NCBI GenBank assembly: GCA_963757395.1
Contig: CAVWRK010000010.1
Location: 372,001-436,000, forward strand
Direction: 5' to 3'
Origin: DATAOG01 sp963757395
Lineage (GTDB): Bacteria; Pseudomonadota; Alphaproteobacteria; Geminicoccales; Geminicoccaceae
Length of the DNA stretch: 64,000 nt
Both the position numbers and the translations under genes were made by a program. Of this stretch, positions 43,658-51,478 are shown piece after piece. How positions within the stretch are numbered: position 1 is the stretch's first letter; the number at the start of each line of letters is the position of its first letter. The notes under the pieces are model-generated. The model was not told where the DNA came from and searched no databases. It saw only the letters and a list, made by a program, of their open reading frames with translations.

Positions 43658-45572
43658 GCGGGCTCTCCGCCCCGGCCGGCTTGACCGCCACCGCCTTCCG
43701 GCCGAACGCGAACAGACCCGGCAGATAGTAGAGGGCGGCCAGGGCCATGAGCGCGATCAGCACCCGCGGCCAGACCGGATAGATCTCGAGCAGCGCGATC
43801 GCGAGCCCGGCCGCGAACAGCAAGGGCCGCAGCGGTAGCGCGATCGGGCCGTTGAGATAGCCGGTGAGCCCCGCGGCGAGGATCGTCAGGCCGGTGAGGT
43901 TGACCAGGATCTGGCCCAAGACCTCGAAAAACGGCGCGTCCATCATCAACGCCGGCGTGTACAGATAGCTGTAGCCGACCACGAAGCCCGCGATCGAGAG
44001 CCGGAGCGCCTGCAGGCCGGTCATGATCGGGTGCGCGCGTGCGATCGAGGCGGCGGCATAGGACGCGATCGAGACCGGCGGCGTGGCATCGGCCAGGATC
44101 GCGAAATAGAACACGAACAGATGCGCGCCCAGGACCGGCACCCCGAACTCCGAGATCAGGGTCGGGGCGCCGATCGCCGCGGTGATGACGTAGGCGGCGG
44201 TGGTCGGCACGCCCATGCCGAGCGCGATCGTCGTCAGCATCAAAAGGATCGCCGCGAGCCAGAGCTCGCCGCCGGCCGCCTGGGTGATGATCGTGCCGAG
44301 CGAGATCACGAGGCCCGTGACCGTGAGGCCGGCGATGATCATGCCGGCGCCGACGCAGGCGACCGCGATCGAGGTGATGTTGCGCCCGGCATTGGCCAGG
44401 ATCCGGAACAGCTGGCGCGGCCCGAGCCGCGTGTGCGGCCGCAGCCAGGTGGCCGCGATGGTCGCGAGGATCGAGTAGAAGGCCGCGAAATGCGGCGAGT
44501 AGCGGAACGCCAGCAGGCCCATCAGGACCACGATCGGGATCAGCAGATGGAGATCGTCGAGGACCGCCCGCCAGGTCGGCAGCTCGTCCTCGCTCATGCC
44601 GCGCAGACCGAGCTTCTTGGCCTCCAGATGGACGCTGATCAGGACCATGAAGAAGTAGCAGCAGGCGCCGAGCAGCGCGGCTGCGATGATGCTCCGATAG
44701 GGGATGTTGGTGATCTCGGCCATGATGAAGGCGCCGGCACCCATGATCGGCGGCATGATCTGGCCGCCGACGCTGGCCGAGGCCTCGACCCCGCCGGCGA
44801 ACGCCGGGCGGTAGCCGAGCTTCTTCATCATCGGGATCGTGAACGAGCCGGTCGCGAACACGTTCGAGGACGACGAGCCGCTCATCGTGCCGAACATCGC
44901 CGAGGTCAGGACCGCGACCTTGGCCGGCCCGCCCGAATAGCGGCCCGCGACCCGCGAGCCCAGGTTGCTGAACAGGCGCCCGACGCCCGAGCCCTCGACG
45001 AACGCGCCGAACGCGATGAAGACCGCGACCATGGTCGCCGAGATGCCGGTGATCGTGCCGTAGATGCCCTCGCCGTTGACCAGATACATGTCCTCGACGA
45101 TCTCGTTGAAGCCGAGGTCGCGGTAGCTCCACATGCCCGGCATGTGCTCGGTGTTGAACAGATAAACCAGCGCGATCACGAGCAGGCCGGCGAGGATCGG
45201 GGTCACCGCCCGGCGCAGCGCCTCGATGAACAAGAGGATCGCAAGCGTGCCGAGGACGAGCTCCGCGGGCAGCAGCGGGGTCACGTTCTCGAGGCGCATG
45301 TTGATCCGATACGCCTCGAAGTAGGAATAGGCGTTGGGCAGAATCGCCAGTCCCGCGAGCAGCCAGTCGAGCGCCGAGGGCCGGTCCTGGGGCGAGCGCG
45401 TCGGGTGCGCCGGATACAGGAGAAAAGCGAGCGGCAGGAACAGCAAGAGATGCAGCGAGCGCTGCTCGCGCGGCTCGAGATAGCCGATGTAGGCGGTGTA
45501 GAGCTGGAACAGCGCCGCCGCCGCCGCCCAGATCGCGACCGCCCAGCCGACGTGGCCCTCGAGCTTGCGCAT
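43650..45572 (-). CDS. TRAP transporter permease, fused 4TM/12TM (TAXI type)
   Basis: A 640-residue inner-membrane protein with about 16 or more hydrophobic spans. The N-terminal 4-span part is DctQ-like (VGWAVAIWAAAAALFQLYTA); the large part is DctM-like, with SAMFGTMSGSSSSNVFATGS, SASVGGQIMPPIMGAGAFIM and LTTIALGMGVPTTAAYVITA, the conserved TAXI-TRAP blocks. It imports carboxylates with an ion gradient. It lies 47 bases downstream of the TAXI receptor gene and overlaps PrpD by 8 bases, so transporter and enzymes are one operon. Confidence 0.93.
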   Translation of the reverse strand: MRKLEGHVGWAVAIWAAAAALFQLYTAYIGYLEPREQRSLHLLLFLPLAFLLYPAHPTRSPQDRPSALDWLLAGLAILPNAYSYFEAYRINMRLENVTPLLPAELVLGTLAILLFIEALRRAVTPILAGLLVIALVYLFNTEHMPGMWSYRDLGFNEIVEDMYLVNGEGIYGTITGISATMVAVFIAFGAFVEGSGVGRLFSNLGSRVAGRYSGGPAKVAVLTSAMFGTMSGSSSSNVFATGSFTIPMMKKLGYRPAFAGGVEASASVGGQIMPPIMGAGAFIMAEITNIPYRSIIAAALLGACCYFFMVLISVHLEAKKLGLRGMSEDELPTWRAVLDDLHLLIPIVVLMGLLAFRYSPHFAAFYSILATIAATWLRPHTRLGPRQLFRILANAGRNITSIAVACVGAGMIIAGLTVTGLVISLGTIITQAAGGELWLAAILLMLTTIALGMGVPTTAAYVITAAIGAPTLISEFGVPVLGAHLFVFYFAILADATPPVSIASYAAASIARAHPIMTGLQALRLSIAGFVVGYSYLYTPALMMDAPFFEVLGQILVNLTGLTILAAGLTGYLNGPIALPLRPLLFAAGLAIALLEIYPVWPRVLIALMALAALYYLPGLFAFGRKAVAVKPAGAESPLD

Positions 45573-45619
45573 CGACGCGCGCGCGGTCCCGCTCGCCGGC
45601 GGGACCGGCGCAGTCCGAG

Positions 45620-46591
45620 CTACATGTAGCCCTTTTCCTTATAGTACCTGGCCGCGCCCGGGTGGATCGGCGCCGGCGGATCCTTGGCCGCGGTCGCGCA
45701 GTCGAACACGGTCATGCTCTGGTGGATGTCCGGCAGCTTGTCGGTATTCTCGCAGAGCGTCTTGGTGATCTCGTAGACCGCGTCGTCGCTGACGTCGGCG
45801 TTGACCATCAGCGTCGTGCCCATGATCACGGTCGCGACGTCGGCCTCCTGACCCGCGTAGGTGCCGGCCGGAATCGCGCCGATCTTGTAGCCGTACTTCT
45901 CGTGCAGCCCTTCCTGCAGGTCGGCGGGCCAGGGCACGAGCTCGGCATCGCGGCCCTCGAGCATCTCGATCGCGGCCGCGCCGGGAATCCCGAGGGTGAA
46001 GAACACGTAGTCGACCTGGCCGTCCTTGAACTGCGACGCCATCTCACTGTAGTTGCCGTGATTGATCTTGAAGTCGCGGTTGTCGCGCAGGTCGTCGTAC
46101 CCGGTGCCGTAGTAATCCATCACGTATTGGAAAGTCTGCTCGTCCGAGGAGCCGGCTTTGGTCACGGCGAGATGGACGTCCTTGCCGTCCTTGAACAGGC
46201 CGGCGAAGTCGAGCGGGGCGTCCTTGGCGCGCAGGAGGTGCATGTAGTTGTCGGAGAAGCTCATGCCGATCATCATCAGCTTGTCGTGCGGCACGCCGTC
46301 ATAGATGCCGGTGCCGTTGCGGGCGGCAAAGGTGAAGATGTCGAGGCCCATGCCGAGCTGGCTCTGACCCTTCTGGACCTTGGACGGATTGGCGGTGCCG
46401 CCGCCCGGCACGACCTTGATGGTGAGGTCGGGATTGTTGTCCATGATCAATTTGGCCATGCCGGAGGCCATCGTGTACCAGCCGCCGCCGATCTGGCCCG
46501 CGGTCCATTCCAGCGTCTCGGCCGCCGCCGCGCTCGTGATGCCGATCGCGAGCGCACTCGCCGCCGCGACCATCTGCCATTGTCTGGACAT
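45620..46591 (-). CDS. TAXI-family TRAP solute-binding protein
   Basis: A 323-residue periplasmic receptor. Signal peptide MSRQWQMVAAASALAIGITS ending AAAAE. The mature part begins TLEWTAGQIGGGWYTMASGM, the typical GxxGGxWYxMxxGLA motif of TAXI receptors, and continues with VVPGGGTANPSKVQKGQSQL and ARYYKEKGYM at the C-terminus. ATG 46591 is preferred over the longer frame from 46684 because of the signal peptide and AGGGAG upstream. It is the first gene of the six-gene operon. TAXI receptors are known for glutamate and dicarboxylates, but the ligand here is unknown. Confidence 0.92.
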   Translation of the reverse strand: MSRQWQMVAAASALAIGITSAAAAETLEWTAGQIGGGWYTMASGMAKLIMDNNPDLTIKVVPGGGTANPSKVQKGQSQLGMGLDIFTFAARNGTGIYDGVPHDKLMMIGMSFSDNYMHLLRAKDAPLDFAGLFKDGKDVHLAVTKAGSSDEQTFQYVMDYYGTGYDDLRDNRDFKINHGNYSEMASQFKDGQVDYVFFTLGIPGAAAIEMLEGRDAELVPWPADLQEGLHEKYGYKIGAIPAGTYAGQEADVATVIMGTTLMVNADVSDDAVYEITKTLCENTDKLPDIHQSMTVFDCATAAKDPPAPIHPGAARYYKEKGYM

Positions 46592-46744
46592 GTTGTGCTC
46601 CCTGTTGCCATGCGCGGTCCCGGACCGATTGTCCACGCACAGCGCCGGCGGGTCAAGCTTCGCCCTGCAGGCGCGCTGTTGCACCGATCCAAACTAGGCT
46701 ACCCTTGGCCCGCAGGCCCCACTTCCAGCGGTAGAGAGCATCCG

Positions 46745-47632
46745 TTGCAACTTTCCAGCCAACGCTCGATCACGTTCCACGGCAGCACGTTCGACGTCGC
46801 CCCGTTCCTCGACGTCCCCGCGATCGCTCCCCAACCGGTCTACGTCACGGACCTCGGGGCCCTGTTCAGCGGCGATTGTCTCGAGCTTCTCCCAGCCATG
46901 CGCGACGGATGCATCGATACCGTCTTCGCCGACCCGCCGTTCAACCTCGGTAAGCAATACGGATCGAACGGTACCGATGATCTGGCCGAGACCGAGTATC
47001 TCTCTTGGTGTCGGCGCTGGGTCGGCGAGTGTGTCCGGGTTCTCAAACCCGGCGGCGCCATTTTCATATACAATTTGCCAAAATGGAATATGATTCTCGG
47101 CAGCCATCTCATGGAGCTCGGGTTGCTGTTCAGGCATTGGATCACGATCGACATGAAAAACTGCCTGCCGATTCCGGGCCGACTTTACCCAAGTCATTAC
47201 AGTCTGCTGTACTTTACGAAGGGGAAGCCGAAGACATTCCGGCGGATACGCACGCCGATCGAGACGTGTCGCCACTGTGGCGGCGAGATCCGCGACTATG
47301 GCGGCCACCGAGGCGCCATGAACCCGAAGGGTGTCAATCTCAAGGACGTGTGGACCGACATCCCACCGGTGCGACATTGGAAGTTCAAATCACAGAAGAG
47401 AAGAGCCAATGCGCTGTCCACGAAAATCCTCGATCGGGTCGTAGAAATGTCGACCATGCCTGGCGATGTCGTCCTCGATCCGTTCGGCGGCAGCGGTACC
47501 ACCTACGCGGTTTGCGAGAGCAAGAATCGACGGTGGATCGGCGTCGAGCTCGACTTCTGCGACGTGATCATCGACCGACTCGAGAACAAATCAATTCGAC
47601 ATCACAAGAGCCATGACGTGGTGGACGATTGA
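46745..47632 (+). CDS. DNA methyltransferase of a type II R-M system (beta-type)
   Basis: About 295 residues. Motif IV DTVFADPPFNLGKQYG is near residue 60-75, and the SAM motif MPGDVVLDPFGGSGTTYAVC near 240-260; this order (IV before I) is the beta group of amino-methyltransferases, which modify N6-adenine or N4-cytosine. A Cys pattern CRHCGGEIRD sits between them. No ATG is available; TTG 46745 is the best start but uncertain. The stop is 3 bases from the end of the convergent BamHI-like nuclease gene. The methylated base should protect the nuclease target. Confidence 0.85.
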   Translation: MQLSSQRSITFHGSTFDVAPFLDVPAIAPQPVYVTDLGALFSGDCLELLPAMRDGCIDTVFADPPFNLGKQYGSNGTDDLAETEYLSWCRRWVGECVRVLKPGGAIFIYNLPKWNMILGSHLMELGLLFRHWITIDMKNCLPIPGRLYPSHYSLLYFTKGKPKTFRRIRTPIETCRHCGGEIRDYGGHRGAMNPKGVNLKDVWTDIPPVRHWKFKSQKRRANALSTKILDRVVEMSTMPGDVVLDPFGGSGTTYAVCESKNRRWIGVELDFCDVIIDRLENKSIRHHKSHDVVDD

Positions 47633-47635
47633 CGC

Positions 47636-48228
47636 CTAGCGGCGCGCTCGACCCTCGGTTCCTTTGGGGATTGGGGCGACGTTGGTGCTGATTGCATCAT
47701 GTTCGACGACGATGATCTCGAGCACGCCCTGATCACAGGGCGTGCTCGCCCACAAGGGAAAGTACCGTTCGATCTCACCGATGTTTCCGATCCGGTCAGT
47801 GAGATAGGGGTAGAGCTTGTTTGACGCCAGAGCCAGAATGCCACCGACAATCGCGCCAATGTGGAGGCCTAAGCAGATCTTGTTGATCGATCTGTGGCTT
47901 GAGGCGATGTTCCCGGTTTCCCACTCGAAGGCGACGAGGCCCTGGGTCGAAACGTAGGCTGCATCCATCTTGCCGGGCCGATTGCGATCGGCGATTGGCC
48001 AGAGGTATTGGGCCTGCCAGCCATGGTCGTTCAACAATTGGGCCGCTCTCTGCTGAATCGGCTTGACGCCGTTGCCGTGCCGAGCCGGATTGATCGTGAA
48101 CTTGCCGGAACCGGTTGGCCAATCAACGGTCTGGATAGCTTCAACTACGCTCGCGCGGATCGCCTGCCATTCTGGAGACGGAGCAAGTGCTCCTTTCCGA
48201 GGATACGCTTGACCTCGACGACCTTCAC
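47636..48228 (-). CDS. BamHI-family type II restriction endonuclease (one apparent -1 frameshift)
   Basis: From memory of BamHI (213 residues): its WPATSKTFTIN, FETGNISSAHRSMNKLLLGL and YYLTDRVTNFEELEPYF, VPLIPKGSDG blocks match here as WPTGSGKFTIN, WETGNIASSHRSINKICLGL, YPYLTDRIGNIGEIERYF and VAPIPKGTEG. The catalytic acids are kept: D in GKMDAAY and E-x-E in FEWETGN. The N-terminus MKVVEVKRILGKEHLL starts at GTG 48228 in one frame; the rest (SPEWQAIRASVVEAI) is in another, needing one base near 48180; the total is then 198 codons. Alternative start: GTG 48244 in the main frame. The target GGATCC is possible but unproven. Confidence 0.85.
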
Positions 48229-48347
48229 CCTCGGGCCTCCGCACCGTCCAGCTTGGCGATGATCGCCTGCGGACTGGCTCCCGGGGCTCGCGCGATCACG
48301 ATGGTCCGAAGGAACACCGAGTAGCTGCCGGTGAACGGCGACTTCAT
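48225..48347 (-). CDS. Small ORF coupled to the BamHI-like nuclease gene
   Basis: ATG 48347 encodes a 40-residue peptide MKSPFTGSYSVFLRTIVIAR followed by APGASPQAIIAKLDGAEARG; its stop overlaps the proposed nuclease GTG start (GTGA at 48225-48228). The tight overlap suggests translational coupling. It is shorter than the HTH controller proteins of BamHI-type systems and has no clear helix-turn-helix, although PQAIIAKLDG may be the end of a helix. It has no strong ribosome site. Function unknown. Confidence 0.4.
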   Translation of the reverse strand: MKSPFTGSYSVFLRTIVIARAPGASPQAIIAKLDGAEARG

Positions 48348-48415
48348 GTAGCCTGCTCAGAAATTGTCCACTCGTGCGTTCTAATAAACCGAAGATCGAA
48401 CAATGCCAAGTTGGG

Positions 48416-50749
48416 TTACCAAAAGCCAGCTGTGCCTGCGGTCGCCTCAGCGCCCGCCAGACGCGCTCCGGGGTCAGCGGCATGTCGAGCGTCGGTCACG
48501 CCGTCGGCGGCGAGCGCATCGAGCACGGCGTTGACCACCGCCGGCGGCGAGCCGGTGGTCGGGCCTTCGCCCGCGCCCTTGACGCCGAGCGGGTTGTCGT
48601 CCGCGACCAGCGCGTTGAAGCGCGTGGTCAGCATCGGCAGGTCGTCGGCGCGCGGCAGCGCGAAGTCCATGAAGCTGCCGCTCAGCAGCTGGCCGCTCGC
48701 CGGGTCGTAGACCACCCGCTCGAGCAGCGCCTGGCCGACCCCCTGGGCGATGCCGCCGTGCAGCTGGCCCTCGACGATCAGCGGGTTGAGCACCCGGCCC
48801 GGGTCGGCGACCATGACGTGGCGGATCAGCGTCACCTTGCCGGTCGCCGGGTCGACCTCGACCTCGGCGAGCTGGCAGCCGTTGGGATAGCTCGGGCCCT
48901 GGCTCTGATAGGTCTCGGCCGCGGCGAGCGGCTCGCCCCGCGCCTCGGCGGCGCTGGCCACCTCGAACAGGCCGAGCCGCCGGTCGGTGCCGCGGATGCC
49001 GTAGTACCCGGCCGCGAACTCGACGTCGGCCGCGGCCGCCTCCATCAGCTCGGCGGCGAGGCTCTTGCCCTGCTCGACGACCGCCTGCACCCCCTGGAGA
49101 ACGGCGCTGCCGCCGATCCGGGCGCAGCGCGAGCCGTGGGCGCCAAAGCCGATCTCGATCAGATCGGTGTCGCCGTCGACGACCTCGACCGCGGCGGGCT
49201 CGACCCCGAGCGCGTCGGCCGCCACCTGGGCGAACACCGTGGCGTGGCCCATGCCGAAGTCCTGGGTGCCGACGTGCACCTCGACGCGGCCGTCGCCGCC
49301 GACCCGGACCTTGGCGAACTCCGAGGGCGCGCCACCGGCGTTCTCGATGTACACCGAGACCCCGATGCCACGCCGCCGACCGCGGGCCGCCGCTTCCGCG
49401 CGACGCTTCTGAAATCCAGCGAAATCAATCGCTTCGATACCGAGATCGAGATTGCGCTCGAACTCGGTCCGCGGGTACAGCGCACCGGTCGGCGAGCGCC
49501 AGGGCATCTCTCCAGGCGCGATCAGATTGCGCCGGCGCAGCTCGATCCGGTCGATCCCGCTCTGGCGGGCGGCGGCATCGACCAGCCGCTCCAAAAGATA
49601 GGTGAGCTCGGCGCGCGCGATCCCGCGGTACGCCGAGATCGGCGTCGTATTGGTGAACACGCCGTCGAGCGTGAAGTGGTGCACCGGAATCCGATAGGGC
49701 CCGCAGATCATCGGCGCCATCCAGTGCACCAGGACGAAGGCGGAGCGGCTGGCGAGATAGCCGCCGTGGCGCCAGGTCGCCGCCACCCGGATCGCGACGA
49801 AGCGCCCCTCGGCGTCGAGCCCGAGCGTGGCGCCAAGGCGCTGGCTGCGGGCCTGGGCGTCGCTCGTGAAGCTCTCGCTGCGCTCCGCCACCCACTTGAC
49901 CGGCCGGGCGACCGCCTTGGCGGCGAACAGGGTCAGCACGAACTCCGGATAGACCATGTTGCGGGCGCCGAAGCCGCCGCCGACCTCGGGCACGATCACC
50001 CGCAGCGCCGGCTCGCCGACCCCCATGATCCCGGCCAGCACCGCCCGGATCGCATGCCCCGACTGGCAGCCGGCCTGGAGCGTATAGCGGCCCTCATCCG
50101 GATCGTAGCTCGCGAGCGCCGCCCGCGGCTCCATGAACGCCACGATCTCGCGCGGATAGTCGACCTCGAGCTCGACCACCATTGCGGCCGCCTGCAGGCG
50201 CTCCTCGACCGCCGCCCGATCACCCGCCTGCCAGTGCAGGGAGCGATTGGACGCGAGCTCCGGCCAGATCCTGGGTGCCCCGTCCGCGAGCGCTGCCTCG
50301 ACCTCGACCACCGCCGGCAGGACCCGGTAATCGACCGCGACCCGCTCGGCGGCATCCAGCGCCTTTGCCACCGTCTCGGCGACGACCAGTGCCACCGGCT
50401 CGCCGACGTAGCGCACGCGATCGGTCGCCAGCGGATACTGCGAGCCGTCCGGCAGCTCGCTGCCGTCGGCGTTCTCGAGCCGATAGGGTGGCGTCCGGGT
50501 CAGCGACGGGATCGGCCCGATGCCGGCCGCCTGCAGGTCGGCGGCGGTATACGCCCCGAGCACGCCGGGCGCCGCGCGCGCCGCGGCAAGCTCGATGCCG
50601 GCGATCTCGGCATGGGCGTGCGGCGAGCGCAGCACGACCGCATGCGCCTGGCCGGGCAGATCGAGATCGGCCGTGTAGCGCGCCCGGCCGGTGAGAAAGC
50701 GCTCGTCCTCGAGGCGCACAAGCGGCTGGCCGACGTAGCTTGGCATCAC
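48416..50749 (-). CDS. Xanthine/CO-dehydrogenase-family molybdopterin-binding large subunit (3' end disturbed)
   Basis: A 777-residue molybdenum hydroxylase large subunit: N-terminal aldehyde-oxidase domain GQPLVRLEDERFLTGRARYT, Mo-cofactor motifs PEVGGGFGARNMVYPE, TTPISAYRGIAR and VKGAGEGPTTGSPPAVVNAV (C-terminal catalytic Glu). The AYRGIAR loop lacks the Cys of true CO dehydrogenase (form I AYRCSFR), so it resembles form II enzymes of unknown substrate. Near 48489 an extra base shifts the frame; the corrected frame MPLTPERVWRALRRPQAQLA runs on into the R-M cassette without its own stop. The small and medium subunits are not present. Confidence 0.88.
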   Translation of the reverse strand: MMPSYVGQPLVRLEDERFLTGRARYTADLDLPGQAHAVVLRSPHAHAEIAGIELAAARAAPGVLGAYTAADLQAAGIGPIPSLTRTPPYRLENADGSELPDGSQYPLATDRVRYVGEPVALVVAETVAKALDAAERVAVDYRVLPAVVEVEAALADGAPRIWPELASNRSLHWQAGDRAAVEERLQAAAMVVELEVDYPREIVAFMEPRAALASYDPDEGRYTLQAGCQSGHAIRAVLAGIMGVGEPALRVIVPEVGGGFGARNMVYPEFVLTLFAAKAVARPVKWVAERSESFTSDAQARSQRLGATLGLDAEGRFVAIRVAATWRHGGYLASRSAFVLVHWMAPMICGPYRIPVHHFTLDGVFTNTTPISAYRGIARAELTYLLERLVDAAARQSGIDRIELRRRNLIAPGEMPWRSPTGALYPRTEFERNLDLGIEAIDFAGFQKRRAEAAARGRRRGIGVSVYIENAGGAPSEFAKVRVGGDGRVEVHVGTQDFGMGHATVFAQVAADALGVEPAAVEVVDGDTDLIEIGFGAHGSRCARIGGSAVLQGVQAVVEQGKSLAAELMEAAAADVEFAAGYYGIRGTDRRLGLFEVASAAEARGEPLAAAETYQSQGPSYPNGCQLAEVEVDPATGKVTLIRHVMVADPGRVLNPLIVEGQLHGGIAQGVGQALLERVVYDPASGQLLSGSFMDFALPRADDLPMLTTRFNALVADDNPLGVKGAGEGPTTGSPPAVVNAVLDALAADGVTDARHAADPGARLAGAEATAGTAGFW

Positions 50750-50765
50750 ATCTCCTCGGGTGGGG

Positions 50766-51476
50766 TCACCAGCGGCGCGGCAGGAGCCCGCCCTGGAACC
50801 AGGTAACGAAACTCACCATGTCGAACACCGGCAGGCCCGTCCGGTCGCGGAGCGCGCGGGCGTGCGGGCACATGTTGGTGCACTCGAGCAGGATCGCCGC
50901 GACCTCGGGGTGGCGGCGGATCAGCTCGGCGCCGGCATCGAGGATGTCCTGCTCGCAGGCGGCGACGTTCATTGCCACTTCGTCATCGAGAATCACGCGC
51001 GAGAACTCGCGCCCGCCCTCGGTGCCGGCGACCGGCGCGTCCGCTGCCACGCCCGCCGCCTCGAGATGCTCTGCGGTGAGGCTGGCGCTCGAGATCGTGA
51101 GGATGCCGACCCGCCGGCCGGGCGGCAGCAGCTGCTCGATCAGCGGCGCCTGCATCAACGCTGAGGTCGCGACCGGCACGCCGACTGCCGCGGCCAGCTC
51201 GCGCTGGAAGAGTGCCAGAAAACCGCAGTTGGTGGTGATGCCGTCGGCGCCGATCGCGATGAGCTCGCGCGCACCCTGGATGAAGGCGTCGAGCAGGCCC
51301 TCGGCGCGCCGGCGCACGACCCGGTCCGGCGAGGCGCCCTTGACCACCTTGTAGTGGACCGGGAACGGCCAGGTCAGCGCGTTGCCGACATCGCCCGCAA
51401 TCCGGGGAAAACGCGCCTCGAGCATCAAGATGCCGACCGCGGCGCCATAGACCGCCTTGCCGCCGCGGACGGTCAT
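50766..51476 (-). CDS. Aspartate/glutamate racemase-family protein
   Basis: A 236-residue protein of the Asp/Glu/hydantoin racemase superfamily. Two catalytic-type cysteines lie in the right places: ADGITTNCGFLALFQREL (about residue 84) and AAILLECTNMCPHARALRD (about 200). A start MTVRGGKAVYGAAVGILMLE and GRRVGILTISSASLTAEHLE follow the fold. Members racemise acidic amino acids or isomerise maleate; with the extra C-terminal part it may also be a maleate isomerase or decarboxylase. ATG 51476 lies 2 bases after the ThDP-enzyme stop, and the gene is 16 bases upstream of the Mo-subunit start. Confidence 0.82.
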   Translation of the reverse strand: MTVRGGKAVYGAAVGILMLEARFPRIAGDVGNALTWPFPVHYKVVKGASPDRVVRRRAEGLLDAFIQGARELIAIGADGITTNCGFLALFQRELAAAVGVPVATSALMQAPLIEQLLPPGRRVGILTISSASLTAEHLEAAGVAADAPVAGTEGGREFSRVILDDEVAMNVAACEQDILDAGAELIRRHPEVAAILLECTNMCPHARALRDRTGLPVFDMVSFVTWFQGGLLPRRW

Positions 51477-51478
51477 GC

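Noticed and set aside
48374..50806. 810-codon plus-strand frame over the Mo-hydroxylase gene
   Set aside because: Opposite strand carries conserved cofactor motifs; this frame has none.
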